Source: Paraburkholderia phytofirmans OLGA172 (GTDB lineage: Bacteria; Pseudomonadota; Gammaproteobacteria; Burkholderiales; Burkholderiaceae). From it: a stretch of DNA of 64,000 nt. Made by a program: the position numbers and the translations under genes. The stretch spans positions 4,216,001 through 4,280,000 of the forward strand of contig NZ_CP014578.1 in assembly GCF_001634365.1 (NCBI RefSeq), given 5' to 3'. This document shows positions 1 through 9,715 of this stretch, one piece after another. Under the pieces are notes generated by a model. It was given only the letters and a program-made list of their open reading frames with translations, searched no databases and was not told where the DNA came from. Position 1 is the stretch's first letter; the number at the start of each line of letters is the position of its first letter.

Positions 1-715
1 CAACATGACCAACCTGCCCACCATCACGCTCGGCCGCATGGACCAGACACGCGTGGGCGACGTGGTGCTGGCAATCGGTAATCCGTTCGGCGTCGGCCAG
101 ACAGTGACCATGGGCATTGTCAGCGCGCTCGGGCGCAATCACCTCGGTATCAACACCTTCGAAAACTTCATTCAGACCGACGCGGCCATCAACCCCGGCA
201 ACTCCGGCGGCGCTCTGGTCGACGTGAACGGCAATCTCCTGGGGATCAATACCGCCATCTATTCGCGCTCGGGCGGCTCGCTCGGCATCGGCTTTGCGAT
301 TCCTGTCTCGACCGCGCGCAGCGTGCTGGAGAGCATCATCACGACGGGCTCGGTCACGCGCGGCTGGATCGGCGTGGAGCCGCAGGACGTGACGCCGGAA
401 ATCGCCGAATCGTTTGGGCTTGAGCAGAAGTCGGGCGCGATTGTCGCAGGCGTCCTGAAGAACGGACCGGCCGACCGTGCGGGCATCAAGCCCGGCGACA
501 TCCTCGTGAGCGTGAATGGCCAGGAGATCACCGACACCACGCGTCTGTTGAATGTCATCGCGCAGATCAAGCCGGGCACGGCTGCGAAGGTTCATCTGGT
601 GCGCAAGAGCCACGAGATGGATCTGGAGGTGACGATCGGCAAGCGCCCGCCTCCACCGAAGCAACCGGCCGAGGACAACGGCGGCGGCGATCAGCAGGAC
701 GACGACGGCGGTTGA
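1..715 (+). CDS. HtrA/Do-type periplasmic serine protease, C-terminal part (gene starts before the window)
   Basis: This is the downstream part of a trypsin-like Do-family protease that degrades or refolds damaged envelope proteins. The reading frame is open to the left edge, so the His and Asp of the catalytic triad lie outside the window. The nucleophile is visible in the GNSGG motif (Ser codon 203-205), followed by the usual GIGFAIP segment. One PDZ domain follows (about nt 360-640), which suggests a single-PDZ, DegS/MucD-like form. The protein ends in a low-complexity tail rich in Pro, Gly and Asp. A bidirectional terminator separates it from the convergent tat genes. Which htrA paralogue it is (mucD, degS or degQ) cannot be decided from this fragment. 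Confidence 0.93.
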   Translation, partial: NMTNLPTITLGRMDQTRVGDVVLAIGNPFGVGQTVTMGIVSALGRNHLGINTFENFIQTDAAINPGNSGGALVDVNGNLLGINTAIYSRSGGSLGIGFAIPVSTARSVLESIITTGSVTRGWIGVEPQDVTPEIAESFGLEQKSGAIVAGVLKNGPADRAGIKPGDILVSVNGQEITDTTRLLNVIAQIKPGTAAKVHLVRKSHEMDLEVTIGKRPPPPKQPAEDNGGGDQQDDDGG

Positions 716-750
716 GACGCGATAGATAACGGCCAGTGGTGGTGCATCGC

Positions 751-790
751 AAAACAAAAAGGGCAGTCCGTGATGGACTGCCCTTTTTGT
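751..790. terminator. Bidirectional intrinsic terminator between the htrA-like gene and tatC
   Basis: A 9-bp perfect stem (gggcagtcc at 761-769, ggactgccc at 775-783) with a 5-nt loop is flanked by an A-rich run on the left and a T-rich run on the right. It can therefore stop transcription from both convergent genes. Confidence 0.9.
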
Positions 791-810
791 TTGTCTCTCT
801 GTGCTGCCGT

Positions 811-1590
811 TCAACCCGGCGGACTGTCGTCCGCAATCACAGGTTTCTGCTTGCCAACAATCAACCGCGCCGCGATGATGCCCGCCTCGTACAGCACGAT
901 CAGCGGAATCGCCAGAATCAGCTGCGAGAACACGTCCGGCGGCGTCACCACAGCCGAAATCACGAACGCGCCCACGATCACATACGGACGGATCTCCCTG
1001 AGCTTCTTGATGGTCAGCACGTTCATGCGGACCAGCAGCACCACGACAATCGGCACTTCGAACGTCACGCCGAACGCGAGGAACATGGTCAGCACGAAGC
1101 TCAGGTAGTTGTCGATATCGGTGTTCATCTCCGCGCCCAGCGGCGCGTTGTAGTGCGCCATCACGCGGAAGATGGTCGGAAACACCACGAAGTACGCGAA
1201 CGCCATGCCGCACAGGAACAGCGTGTAGCTGCTGCCCACCAGCGGCCCGACCAGCTTCTTCTCATGCTGGTACAAACCCGGCGCGACGAACGCCCAGATC
1301 TGGTACAGCACGACCGGCAGCGCGATCACGAAGGCGACCATCATGGTCACCTTCATCGGCACGAAGAACGAGCCGGTGACGTCGGTGACGATCATCTTGC
1401 CGTCCTTCGGCAGATTCTGCATCAAGGGCCGCGCCAGCAGCCGGAAGATGTCCGGCGCCCAATATACGAGCCCGACAAACACCACGATGACGGCAAGGCC
1501 GGCGCGGATGATACGGTCGCGCAATTCAACGAGGTGGGAAATGAAGGTCTCTTCAGTGCCTTCGTCCTGGGTTTGCTGGGGGTCGCTCAC
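811..1590 (-). CDS. tatC: Sec-independent translocase subunit TatC
   Basis: TatC is the polytopic core of the twin-arginine translocase. It recognises the RR signal peptide and, with TatB, forms the receptor for folded proteins. The 259-residue product has the SHLVELRDRI motif near residue 18, the hallmark FVAPGLYQHEKK loop at about 101-112, and six hydrophobic segments, which matches the family length. It is the last gene of tatABC (minus strand, reading tatA to tatC) and ends just before a bidirectional terminator. A client encoded in this window is MsrP. Confidence 0.97.
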   Translation of the reverse strand: MSDPQQTQDEGTEETFISHLVELRDRIIRAGLAVIVVFVGLVYWAPDIFRLLARPLMQNLPKDGKMIVTDVTGSFFVPMKVTMMVAFVIALPVVLYQIWAFVAPGLYQHEKKLVGPLVGSSYTLFLCGMAFAYFVVFPTIFRVMAHYNAPLGAEMNTDIDNYLSFVLTMFLAFGVTFEVPIVVVLLVRMNVLTIKKLREIRPYVIVGAFVISAVVTPPDVFSQLILAIPLIVLYEAGIIAARLIVGKQKPVIADDSPPG

Positions 1591-1624
1591 ACCGGCCCTC
1601 GGTTAGAGATTGTCGTTCTGATCA

Positions 1625-2143
1625 TCAGAAGAACCGCGTCGGACGACGCATGGAGGCCGGCGTATGCCGCGCCACGCGCGCCGCACCCGACTGCACGCGC
1701 GTGCGGCGCGTGGTGGCGCGCTTGTACCAGGTGGGCATGGCGGTCTGCTTGACGCGCCAGTTCTTGCGTTTGGGGCCTGCCGGTGGCGTGCTGGTCTGCC
1801 ACGGCGAATTGCTGACATCCTCAAGCGCGCCGCCGGCAATGCTCGGCGACACCGACGTGCCGCTATTCCACGCGTCGTTCAGCTCGGCTTCATGCTTGCG
1901 CAGATTCTCCTGAACGCTGGTTTCGACGTTGCTCGCCGCCGCTTCGAACTCGGTTTTCATGCGACGCAATTCGTCGAGTTCGATTTCGCGGGTGACCTCG
2001 GCCTTCACGTCGTTGATATACCGCTGCGCGCGGCCGAACAGCGCGCCGGCCGTGCGGGCGACGCGAGGCAGGCGCTCAGGCCCGAGTACGACCAGCGCGA
2101 CGACGCCGATCAGCGCCATCTTGGTTAGACCGAGGTCCAGCAT
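1625..2143 (-). CDS. tatB: Sec-independent translocase subunit TatB
   Basis: TatB is the single-pass membrane partner of TatC in substrate recognition. The 172-residue protein starts MLDLGLTKM, has one N-terminal membrane helix (about 5-21) ending in the diagnostic GPERLP hinge (21-26), then an amphipathic and acidic helical region to about residue 95. The C-terminal half is a poorly conserved, basic, probably disordered tail, common in this group. It lies between tatA and tatC, with a 34-nt gap to tatC. Confidence 0.95.
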   Translation of the reverse strand: MLDLGLTKMALIGVVALVVLGPERLPRVARTAGALFGRAQRYINDVKAEVTREIELDELRRMKTEFEAAASNVETSVQENLRKHEAELNDAWNSGTSVSPSIAGGALEDVSNSPWQTSTPPAGPKRKNWRVKQTAMPTWYKRATTRRTRVQSGAARVARHTPASMRRPTRFF

Positions 2144-2182
2144 GAAGTGAAGTGTCCGTCAGTAACGCGGTTGGGCCGCGGC

Positions 2183-2476
<294 letters not shown>

Positions 2477-2679
2477 TTACGGCGTGAATCGAAGCGCGTA
2501 CGCTCCATCTATACGTTACCGCGAACTGTTCCGGTTCAACCCGCGACACGGTGTGCCATTCTGACCTGACGAGCGCGTGGACGTCGTTACAGTGCAGCCA
2601 AAACTACGGCCCCACTATTGTCTGCGACCAAAACTCGCCGCGCGCCTCGCAGCCCGCGGTTGTTTGTGAGCCTGCTCTG

Positions 2680-2715
2680 TGAGCGCGTTCGTCAGCGCAT
2701 TCGTCAGCCCATTCG
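2680..2715 (-). repeat. Three 12-bp tandem repeats spanning the hinT stop codon
   Basis: Read on the minus strand the units are cgaatgggctga, cgaatgcgctga and cgaacgcgctca. The first unit carries the last HinT codons and its TGA stop. A similar 12-bp array follows hisB at 7700-7759. Confidence 0.75.
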
Positions 2716-3069
2716 CTGCCACGGACGCGGCCCTGCGAGGATGTGTGCGTGCAGGTGATATACCTCTTGCCCGCCGCCCGGCCCCGTATTGATGACCGTG
2801 CGAAAACCGCTGTCGCCACCGGTGTACGCCACGCCCAGCTGCTCGGCCAGACGCGCTACCAGAACAAGCATTCTACCAAGCAGCGGAGCCTCGCTTTCGG
2901 TGCAATTCGACAGCGTGGCGACGTGCTTGCGAGGAATCACCAGCACATGCGTTTCCGCTGCCGGGCGGATGTCGCGGAAGGCAACAAACTCTTCGTCTTC
3001 ATGGACTTTAGTCGACGGAATCTCGCCGGCGGCGATCTTGCAGAAAAGGCAGTTCGGGTCGTGACTCAT
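2704..3069 (-). CDS. hinT: Histidine triad (HIT) nucleotide-binding protein, HinT type
   Basis: HinT proteins hydrolyse purine nucleoside phosphoramidates and adenylated compounds in the cytoplasm. The 121-residue product carries the HIT motif HLHAH (105-109) near the C terminus and a CxxC pair at residues 7 and 10 that in some family members binds zinc. The phosphate-binding region GFRTVINTGPGGGQEV precedes the motif. In this gene cluster it sits between hisE plus a small membrane protein and tatABC, an arrangement I recognise from Burkholderiaceae. Its stop codon falls inside a 12-bp tandem repeat. Confidence 0.95.
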   Translation of the reverse strand: MSHDPNCLFCKIAAGEIPSTKVHEDEEFVAFRDIRPAAETHVLVIPRKHVATLSNCTESEAPLLGRMLVLVARLAEQLGVAYTGGDSGFRTVINTGPGGGQEVYHLHAHILAGPRPWQRMG

Positions 3070-3151
3070 CGTATTCCTGACACAATATGGCTAGAGCGCA
3101 AAACGTGGCGCGGCACGGTTCGTGTCCCGCCCGACCATAACCGGACTCGAC

Positions 3152-3547
3152 TCAAAACCAGCCACGCGGATTCGCAAGCGGCTTGTTATCGTACAGATAC
3201 AGCCAACCCTTGATAATACGGTACAACATCCAGATGCTGACGGCCCACAAAACCGGAATGCCGATCACCACGAACAGCAGCACGCCGCCGATCGCATAAC
3301 CCAGCAAGGCCATCCAGAACGAGCGGATCTGCCACTCGAAATGCGCTTCATATGGCGTTCCCACCACATCGGGCCGCTTCACATAGTTGATGATGATCGC
3401 GATCAGAATCGTCAGACCACCCGTCAGCCAATGGACCGCATATAGCGCGTACAGCACATGCGTGAGCGTGCGCAGACTGCGTTCGCGCTCGGGTTCGATC
3501 GCGTTGCGGTAGACCGGCGGCGGATAATTGCCTTGCGACTGTTCCAT
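3152..3547 (-). CDS. Small multi-pass membrane protein (DUF4870-like)
   Basis: The 131-residue product has a polar N terminus rich in Pro and Glu, then about three hydrophobic segments (roughly 30-50, 75-95, 97-115) and a basic, aromatic C-terminal tail. The overall pattern fits the DUF4870 family of small membrane proteins; I do not know its function. It lies 96 nt downstream of hisE on the same strand and so probably belongs to the end of the his transcript, a position that seems conserved in this bacterial group. Confidence 0.8.
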   Translation of the reverse strand: MEQSQGNYPPPVYRNAIEPERERSLRTLTHVLYALYAVHWLTGGLTILIAIIINYVKRPDVVGTPYEAHFEWQIRSFWMALLGYAIGGVLLFVVIGIPVLWAVSIWMLYRIIKGWLYLYDNKPLANPRGWF

Positions 3548-3643
3548 GCTTGCGTCCTCCCGAGGATGCGATCCTATGCGTTCAGTGCAATGTGGGTGCC
3601 GACGTTCGCCACTTCAAGACGAATGGTGACAAGGCGGCGACAC

Positions 3644-4036
3644 TCAGTCGCCGTTTTCCTCGCGCTCGCGGCTCTTGCGCAGCGCCTTTTCCTCGATGCC
3701 CGACAGGCCTTCACGGCGCTCGAGTTCGGCAAGCACGTCCGCCGGGCTCAGGTCGAAATGCGACAGCATCACGAGGCAGTGAAACCAGAGGTCCGCCACT
3801 TCGCCGACCAGCGCTTTCGGCGCGCCGCCGTGGCGCGCGTCTTTGGCGGCCAGCACGACTTCGGTGGCCTCTTCGCCGATCTTCTTGAGCACTGCGTCAT
3901 CGCCTTTGTGGAACAGGCGCGACACGTATGAGACGTCCGGATCGCCGCCCTTGCGGCTGTCGATGACGGCCGCAAGGCGCAGCAGCGTGTCGTTCGTGGA
4001 CGAAGAGGGTTCCGTGGATTGCGTGGATTGCGTCAT
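3644..4036 (-). CDS. hisE: Phosphoribosyl-ATP pyrophosphatase
   Basis: HisE catalyses the second step of histidine synthesis, hydrolysing phosphoribosyl-ATP to phosphoribosyl-AMP. The 130-residue product has the acidic, metal-binding helix [12 protein letters not shown] and the downstream [11 protein letters not shown] helix typical of the all-alpha MazG-like fold, with extra polar residues at both ends. Its ATG overlaps the hisI stop in an ATGA, so the two are translationally coupled. It is separate from hisI, unlike the fused HisIE of enterobacteria. Confidence 0.97.
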   Translation of the reverse strand: MTQSTQSTEPSSSTNDTLLRLAAVIDSRKGGDPDVSYVSRLFHKGDDAVLKKIGEEATEVVLAAKDARHGGAPKALVGEVADLWFHCLVMLSHFDLSPADVLAELERREGLSGIEEKALRKSREREENGD

Positions 4037-4443
4037 TTGTAAATGTGTTCGGGGTCTTTCAACACGGGATCGACGGTGGCCCAGCCGCCATCTTCAACCG
4101 TGCCTTCGAATTTCTGGAAAAAACACGAGTGGCGGCCGGTGTGGCACGCAATGCCCGACACCTGCTCGACCTTCAGCAACACGACGTCTTCGTCGCAATC
4201 GAGCCGCACTTCATGCACATGCTGCACGTGGCCGGATTCTTCACCTTTGAACCACAGGCGCTGGCGCGAGCGCGAGAAGTACACCGCGCGGCCGGTTTCG
4301 ACGGTTTTCGCCAGTGCTTCGCGGTTCATCCACGCGAACATCAGCACGTCGTTGCTCGACGCTTCCTGCGCGATCACCGGCACGAGGCCGTTCGCGTCCC
4401 ACCGGACCTTGTCGAGCCAATCTACTGCAGAGGGATTCACCAC
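4033..4443 (-). CDS. hisI: Phosphoribosyl-AMP cyclohydrolase
   Basis: HisI opens the purine ring of phosphoribosyl-AMP (third step of histidine synthesis). The 136-residue protein shows the three zinc-binding cysteines of the family (C83, C100, C107, within DCDED and the [12 protein letters not shown] region) and the conserved LMFAWMN segment. The start is a GTG at 4443, one base after the hisF stop; a second GTG follows directly. The single-base gap to hisF and the ATGA overlap with hisE show tight coupling in the operon. Confidence 0.97.
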   Translation of the reverse strand: MVNPSAVDWLDKVRWDANGLVPVIAQEASSNDVLMFAWMNREALAKTVETGRAVYFSRSRQRLWFKGEESGHVQHVHEVRLDCDEDVVLLKVEQVSGIACHTGRHSCFFQKFEGTVEDGGWATVDPVLKDPEHIYK

Positions 4444-4444
4444 G

Positions 4445-5218
4445 TCACAACCTCACCGAAATGCCTTGATCGGCCATGAAGCGCTTGGCCTCGCCCACCG
4501 TGTGCTCGCCGTAGTGGAAGATGCTGGCGGCCAGCACCGCGTCCGCATGGCCGCTCTTGATACCGTCGGCCAGATGCTGCAGCGAGCCGACGCCGCCCGA
4601 GGCGATCACCGGGATCGACACCGCGTCGGACACCGCGCGCGTGAGCGCAAGGTCGAAGCCGCTCTTGGTGCCGTCGCGGTCCATGCTGGTCAGCAGGATT
4701 TCGCCCGCGCCCAGTTCGGCCATCTTGCGCGCCCATTCGACGGCTTCGAGGCCGGTGGCCTTGCGCCCGCCGTGCGTGAAGACTTCCCAGCGCGGCGCCT
4801 CGCCGTCCGCGGAGACGCGCTTCGCGTCGATGGCGACGACGATGCATTGCGAGCCGTATTTGTCCGTCGCGTCGCGCACGAGTTGCGGATTCGCGACCGC
4901 CGACGAATTCATGCTGATCTTGTCCGCGCCCGCGTTGAGCAGCCGCCGCACGTCCTCGACAGCGCGCACGCCACCGCCGACCGTCAGCGGAATAAACACC
5001 TGAGAGGCGACTGCTTCGATGATCGGCAGGATCAGATCGCGCTGATCGGAGGTGGCGGTAATGTCGAGGAAGGTCAGTTCGTCGGCGCCCTGATCGTCGT
5101 AGCGGCGCGCGATTTCGACCGGATCGCCGGCGTCGCGCAGTTCGACGAAGTTGACGCCCTTGACCACGCGTCCAGCCGTGACGTCGAGACAAGGGATGAT
5201 GCGTTTAGCTAGAGCCAT
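4445..5218 (-). CDS. hisF: Imidazole glycerol phosphate synthase, cyclase subunit
   Basis: HisF is the TIM-barrel half of IGP synthase. It takes ammonia from HisH and forms imidazole glycerol phosphate and AICAR. The 257-residue product has the first catalytic aspartate in IPCLDV (D12) and the second in VVAIDAKR (D131), which are the pair expected for the barrel, plus phosphate-binding GGG and ASGGVGS loops. It is encoded downstream of hisA with a 202-nt gap in which I see no gene, and directly upstream of hisI. Confidence 0.98.
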   Translation of the reverse strand: MALAKRIIPCLDVTAGRVVKGVNFVELRDAGDPVEIARRYDDQGADELTFLDITATSDQRDLILPIIEAVASQVFIPLTVGGGVRAVEDVRRLLNAGADKISMNSSAVANPQLVRDATDKYGSQCIVVAIDAKRVSADGEAPRWEVFTHGGRKATGLEAVEWARKMAELGAGEILLTSMDRDGTKSGFDLALTRAVSDAVSIPVIASGGVGSLQHLADGIKSGHADAVLAASIFHYGEHTVGEAKRFMADQGISVRL

Positions 5219-5420
5219 GATCTTGCAATTCTGCCAATACCGCTGATGAGGCCGCTCGCCTGAATCTTCACGAGCGGCACTGTGCCGGCGCGGCTCGCCG
5301 CAGGGGTGTCGAACAGAAACACCTGCGGCGCGACGCGCTTTCGGGACGCGCCGTTGCGTCCGCTTTTAGGTTCGCTACTGCGTCGATTCCGGGTCGACAG
5401 CGACGCTTCAAGCGGTGAAC

Positions 5421-6173
5421 CTAAGCGTCGTCCGATTCGCGCAGCCGGTCCGCGAGCGTCTGCGCAGCCGCGAAGTCCAGATCGCCCGAGTAGATCGCCC
5501 GGCCGCAGATCACGCCTTCGATGCCTTCGTCCTCGACTTCGCACAGCGACTCGATGTCCGCGAGGTTCGACAAACCGCCGCTCGCAATCACCGGAATCTT
5601 CACCGCGCGTGCGAGACGCACCGTCGCTTCGATGTTGATGCCTTGCAGCATGCCGTCGCGGCCGATGTCGGTGTAGATGATCGACTCGCAGCCGTAATCC
5701 TCGAACTTGCGCGCCAGATCGGCCACTTCATGGCCGGTCAGCTTGCTCCAGCCGTCGGTGGCAACCTTGCCGTCTTTCGCATCCAGCCCGACGATGATAT
5801 GGCCGCCGAAAGCCGTGCACGCATCCTGCAGGAAGCCCGGATTCTTTACCGCAGCCGTGCCGATGATGACGTACGACAGACCGTCGTCCAGATAGCGCTC
5901 GATCGTGTTCAGGTCACGGATGCCGCCGCCCAGCTGGACGGGAATCTCGCCCCCTACTTCCTCGATGATCGCGCGGATCGCGTCTTCATTTTTCGGCTTG
6001 CCGGCGAACGCGCCATTCAGGTCGACGAGGTGCAGACGCCGGGCGCCGCGGTCGACCCAATGCCGGGCCATCGCCGCCGGTTCCTCGGAAAATATCGTCG
6101 CCTGGTCCATATCGCCCTGTTTGAGGCGTACACAGTGACCATCTTTCAGGTCGATGGCGGGAATCAGCAGCAT
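5421..6173 (-). CDS. hisA: ProFAR isomerase (HisA)
   Basis: HisA isomerises the aminoaldose ProFAR to the aminoketose PRFAR, the substrate of HisF-HisH. The 250-residue (beta-alpha)8 barrel has catalytic aspartates at D8 (IPAIDLKDG) and D131 (IVGLDAKDG) and phosphate-binding loops (QLGGGIR, IASGGLS). It is a paralogue of the adjacent hisF. Gaps of about 200 nt on both sides carry no recognisable gene. Confidence 0.98.
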   Translation of the reverse strand: MLLIPAIDLKDGHCVRLKQGDMDQATIFSEEPAAMARHWVDRGARRLHLVDLNGAFAGKPKNEDAIRAIIEEVGGEIPVQLGGGIRDLNTIERYLDDGLSYVIIGTAAVKNPGFLQDACTAFGGHIIVGLDAKDGKVATDGWSKLTGHEVADLARKFEDYGCESIIYTDIGRDGMLQGINIEATVRLARAVKIPVIASGGLSNLADIESLCEVEDEGIEGVICGRAIYSGDLDFAAAQTLADRLRESDDA

Positions 6174-6396
6174 AGCAATCGGGTGTTGTCAGGGAGGTGG
6201 TTGAAGGTCGGCGGCAGCGGCTGACAAACCAGCCCGCCACCACGCCGTTTCGCTAGTTTAGTACAACTCTTTCGACGCCCTTGCGGAGCGCCATATTGGA
6301 GCGGATGGAGCGAAATCGTCTTACTGCGGTTGTAGCACACGGCCGACGCCCCGCTTGTGGCGGAACGACGCGCGGCAACGGGATGAAGAAAGGCGC

Positions 6397-7038
6397 TCAC
6401 GGATTCCAGTGCACGAAGTTGCGATACACGCGCAGCCCCGCTTCGGCGCTCTTTTCCGGGTGGAATTGGGTCGCGAAGATGTTATCCCGCGCCACCGCCG
6501 AGGTAAAGGGTACACCGTACACCGTTTCGCCCGACGTATGGGCGGCGTTGTCCGGCACGACGTAATAGCTGTGCACGAAGTAGAAGAACGCATTATCCGC
6601 GACGCCGTCCCACAACGGATGCGGCTGCGCCTGGCGCACGCGGTTCCAGCCCATTTGCGGGACCTTGAAGCGCGAGCCGTCGTCCTGCACCTGGCCTTCC
6701 AGGTCGAAGCGCAGCACCTTGCCGGGCAACAGGCCCAAGCCCGGCGTATCGCCCTCGGCGCTCCAGTCGAACAACATCTGCTCGCCGACGCACACGCCCA
6801 TCAGCGGCTTGTTGCGCGAGGCCTCGATGACCGCTTCCTGCAGGCCGGATTCGGCCAGACTGCGCATGCAGTCGGGCATGGCGCCCTGGCCGGGCAGCAC
6901 CACGCGGTCGGCCGAACGGATCGCTTCGGGCTGATCGACGATCGCCACGTCCGCTTCCGGCGCGGCTTTGCGCAATGCCTGGGCCACCGAGCGCAGGTTG
7001 CCCATTCCGTAATCCACAATCGCTATCGAAGTTTTCAT
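6397..7038 (-). CDS. hisH: Imidazole glycerol phosphate synthase, glutamine amidotransferase subunit
   Basis: HisH releases ammonia from glutamine and channels it to HisF. The 213-residue class I amidotransferase has the nucleophile C83 in GVCVGEQML and the His/Glu pair in FHPEKS (H193, E195). The nucleophile elbow reads GVCVGEQ where GICLGMQ is more usual, a conservative variation. Its ATG overlaps the stop of the upstream marC gene (ATGA), so translation of HisH is coupled to MarC. Confidence 0.97.
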   Translation of the reverse strand: MKTSIAIVDYGMGNLRSVAQALRKAAPEADVAIVDQPEAIRSADRVVLPGQGAMPDCMRSLAESGLQEAVIEASRNKPLMGVCVGEQMLFDWSAEGDTPGLGLLPGKVLRFDLEGQVQDDGSRFKVPQMGWNRVRQAQPHPLWDGVADNAFFYFVHSYYVVPDNAAHTSGETVYGVPFTSAVARDNIFATQFHPEKSAEAGLRVYRNFVHWNP

Positions 7039-7655
7039 TTCAAGTTAGGCAGCAATGCCTTCAATCCATCGACGATGAATTCCACCGCCAGCGCCGATAA
7101 CATCAAACCCATGAGCCGCGTACCGATGTTGATACCCGTGCGACCGACCCAACGGGCAATCGGTTCAGCGAGGCGCAGCGAAAAAAAGCAGATCGCCGCC
7201 AGCACGGCGCCGATCGCGATCAGGCTCAGCCGGTCGTACCAGTGAGCCGAGCCGGCCGCGTAGATGATCGTGGTGCTGATCGCGCCTGGGCCCGTCAACA
7301 GCGGGATCGCCAGCGGCACGACCGCGATGTTGTCCTTCTGCTCGGCTTCGTCGCGCTCTTCCGCCGTCGAACGGCTGTTGCCGATCTGGGCGTTCAGCAT
7401 GTTGATCGCCATCAGCAGCATGATGATCCCGCCGCCCACTTCGAGCGACCCAACCGAAATGCCAAAGAAGCTGATGATCTGCTGTCCGAGCAGCGTCGTC
7501 ACCGCAACCACACAGAACACCGAAATCGCCGCGATACGGATGGTTCTGCGCCGCTCGACGTCGCTCTGATGCGCCGTCAGGCTCATAAAGAACGGGATGG
7601 CGCCGACCGGGTTGATCAGCGCCAGCAGCGAAATAAACGACTTCAGGATATCCAT
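7035..7655 (-). CDS. MarC-family integral membrane protein
   Basis: The 206-residue protein begins with the typical MarC/YchE segment [18 protein letters not shown] and has about six membrane helices. Helix two carries a second family signature, LLTGPGAIS. MarC proteins were once linked to multiple antibiotic resistance, but their role is unproven. The gene lies inside the his operon between hisB and hisH, and its last codon region overlaps the hisH start (ATGA), so it is co-expressed with histidine synthesis. A 60-bp tandem array lies just upstream of it. Confidence 0.93.
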   Translation of the reverse strand: MDILKSFISLLALINPVGAIPFFMSLTAHQSDVERRRTIRIAAISVFCVVAVTTLLGQQIISFFGISVGSLEVGGGIIMLLMAINMLNAQIGNSRSTAEERDEAEQKDNIAVVPLAIPLLTGPGAISTTIIYAAGSAHWYDRLSLIAIGAVLAAICFFSLRLAEPIARWVGRTGINIGTRLMGLMLSALAVEFIVDGLKALLPNLK

Positions 7656-7699
7656 CGCACACCGGGTGCGCGAGCGCAGCCGGTCCTGGTTCTAAGTTT

Positions 7700-7759
7700 G
7701 GTAAATGAGCTGGTAAATGAGCTGGTAAATGAGCTGGTAAATGCGCCGGTAAATGCGCG
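7700..7759. repeat. Five-copy 12-bp tandem repeat between hisB and marC
   Basis: Five 12-bp units run without interruption: three exact copies of ggtaaatgagct, then ggtaaatgcgcc and ggtaaatgcgcg. The array begins one base after the hisB stop codon in the direction of transcription and ends 44 nt before the marC start, so it is transcribed as part of the his mRNA. Confidence 0.92.
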
Positions 7760-7760
7760 C

Positions 7761-8348
7761 TTAAAGGCTGCCCTTGGTCGACGGAATCTGTCCCGCCGCG
7801 CGTTCGTCCATCTCGACGGCCATGCGCAATGCACGCCCGAACGCCTTGAACACCGTTTCCATCTGATGATGGGCGTTCAGGCCTCGCAGGTTGTCGATAT
7901 GCAGCGTGACGCCGGCGTGGTTCACGAAGCCGCGGAAAAATTCAATGGAGAGATCGACGTCGAACGTGCCGATGCGTGCACGCGTGAACGGCACATGGAA
8001 TTCGAGGCCCGGACGCCCGGAAAAGTCGATCACGACGCGCGACAGCGCTTCGTCGAGCGGCACGTAGGAATGACCGTAGCGGCAAATGCCCTTGCGGTCG
8101 CCGATTGCCTTCGCGACGGCCTGGCCGAGGGTGATGCCGACGTCTTCGACCGTATGGTGGTCGTCGATATGCAGGTCGCCGTGTGCTTCGATGTCGAGGT
8201 CGAACAAGCCATGCCGTGCGATCTGGTCGAGCATGTGATCAAGAAACGCCACACCGGTGGCCAGCTTCTGCTGACCGGTGCCGTCCAGATTGATCTTCAC
8301 ACGGATCTGCGTTTCGCTGGTGTTGCGAACGACTTCCGCAAGGCGCAT
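7761..8348 (-). CDS. hisB: Imidazoleglycerol-phosphate dehydratase
   Basis: HisB removes water from imidazole glycerol phosphate to give imidazole acetol phosphate. The 195-residue protein is the single-function dehydratase without the N-terminal phosphatase domain found in enterobacteria. It carries the two metal-binding signatures, DHHTVED (63-69) and [15 protein letters not shown] (from residue 160). Histidinol-phosphate phosphatase must therefore be encoded elsewhere. It lies between hisC and marC, immediately before a 12-bp tandem array. Confidence 0.98.
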   Translation of the reverse strand: MRLAEVVRNTSETQIRVKINLDGTGQQKLATGVAFLDHMLDQIARHGLFDLDIEAHGDLHIDDHHTVEDVGITLGQAVAKAIGDRKGICRYGHSYVPLDEALSRVVIDFSGRPGLEFHVPFTRARIGTFDVDLSIEFFRGFVNHAGVTLHIDNLRGLNAHHQMETVFKAFGRALRMAVEMDERAAGQIPSTKGSL

Positions 8349-8462
8349 GGTAATTCCTCGAATCTAGCTAGAAAGCGATAGTAGTGTGGGGTAGAAAAAC
8401 GGCGGACCGCGCGCGCTTCCCGTGGCAGGGCAAAGCGCTCACGCGGCCATTCGGCACGCCGT

Positions 8463-9533
8463 TCAGTGCAGCACGAGTTTCAGTCCGGCGATCAATTGGG
8501 CGTTTTCTTCGGGCGAACCGACGGTCAAACGCACACAATTGACCAGCAATGGATGCATTTTACTCACGTTTTTGATCAGAACCCGTGCGGCCAGCAGTGT
8601 TTCGAACATAACAGATGCGTCCGGCACCCGCACCAGCAGGAAGTTGCCGGCGCTCGGGAATACTTCGGCGCCCGGCAATTGGGCCACGGCTTGCGCGAGT
8701 CTCGTGCGTTCTTCGCGCAATTGCGCGGCCTGGGTGTCGAGCACGTCGACGTGGTCGAGCAGGAAATCGGCGGCGGCTTGCGTAAGCACGTTGGTGTTGT
8801 AGGGCGGGCGCACCTTGTCGAATTCGGTGAGCCAGGCGGGCTTGCCGACCAGATAACCCAGGCGGATGCCGGCCAGGCCGAGCTTGGACACGGTACGCAT
8901 CACGACGACGTTGTCGAACTGATCGGCACGCGGCAACCAGCTTTGCTGCGCAAACGGCTGGTATGCCTCGTCGATCACCACCAGGCTTTTATTCGCCGCG
9001 GCGATGACGCGCTCCATGTCCGCATCGTCGTACAGCGTGCCGGTCGGGTTATTCGGATAGGCCAGATAGACGATCGCCGGTTCATGCTCGGCGATCGCCG
9101 CGAGCATCGCTTCGGTGTCGAGCGTGAAATCGGCCTTCAGCGGCACGCCGATGAATTCCAGATTCGCCAGCTTCGCCGACATCTGATACATCACGAAACC
9201 CGGTACCGGTGCGAGCACCTTGGCGCCCGGCTTCGCGCACGCCACCGACATCATGCTGATGATTTCATCCGAGCCGTTGCCGAGCAGCACATCGCAACAC
9301 GCGGGCACGCTCATCACGCGCTTGATCTTTTCGATCAGCGCTTCCGGGCGCGGCGCCGGGTAGCGGTTCAGCGCCACACCGGCCAGATGCTCGCCCAGAT
9401 GGGCGGCGAGCACCGGTGGCAGCGGAAACGGATTTTCCATCGCATCGAGCTTGATATAGCCCGTGGCGTCCGGAACCGGATAGCTCGTCATCGCGAGCAC
9501 GTCGCGGCGGATGATGTCTTGAGGTGTCGTCAT
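8463..9533 (-). CDS. hisC: Histidinol-phosphate aminotransferase
   Basis: HisC transfers an amino group from glutamate to imidazole acetol phosphate using PLP. The 356-residue fold-type I aminotransferase shows the NPTG motif ([10 protein letters not shown], about 159-168), the Asp/Tyr pair in VIDEAYQPF, and the PLP lysine K217 in [14 protein letters not shown]. Gaps of 182 nt to hisD and 114 nt to hisB hold no evident gene. Confidence 0.97.
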   Translation of the reverse strand: MTTPQDIIRRDVLAMTSYPVPDATGYIKLDAMENPFPLPPVLAAHLGEHLAGVALNRYPAPRPEALIEKIKRVMSVPACCDVLLGNGSDEIISMMSVACAKPGAKVLAPVPGFVMYQMSAKLANLEFIGVPLKADFTLDTEAMLAAIAEHEPAIVYLAYPNNPTGTLYDDADMERVIAAANKSLVVIDEAYQPFAQQSWLPRADQFDNVVVMRTVSKLGLAGIRLGYLVGKPAWLTEFDKVRPPYNTNVLTQAAADFLLDHVDVLDTQAAQLREERTRLAQAVAQLPGAEVFPSAGNFLLVRVPDASVMFETLLAARVLIKNVSKMHPLLVNCVRLTVGSPEENAQLIAGLKLVLH

Positions 9534-9715
9534 AAGTCAGTGGACCTGCCCGCACGGGAGACGCCGGCCGGGTATCGGCGGCTTGCGGACGGCCCCAGGT
9601 TGGTCTGTATTGTCGTTATTTAACGGGAAACCGCGCGAAATCCGTCGGTAAAGTTCGCACGCATCGGTTCGATGCCCGCCTGCTCCGTGTTCAGGCTCGC
9701 CGCGTCCGGCCTCGC

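Noticed and set aside
5367..5425. Inverted ttaggttc/gaacctaa before hisA
   Set aside because: The arms are only 8 bp and about 40-50 bases apart, so they can arise by chance.
7700..7759. Possible CRISPR array
   Set aside because: The units are 12 bp and directly abutting, without spacers, and no cas gene is present.
7242..8381. A 379-codon plus-strand frame reading the 12-bp array as repeated LVNE
   Set aside because: It is antisense to marC and hisB, which are certain genes; the repeat peptide is a by-product of the DNA repeat length being divisible by three.
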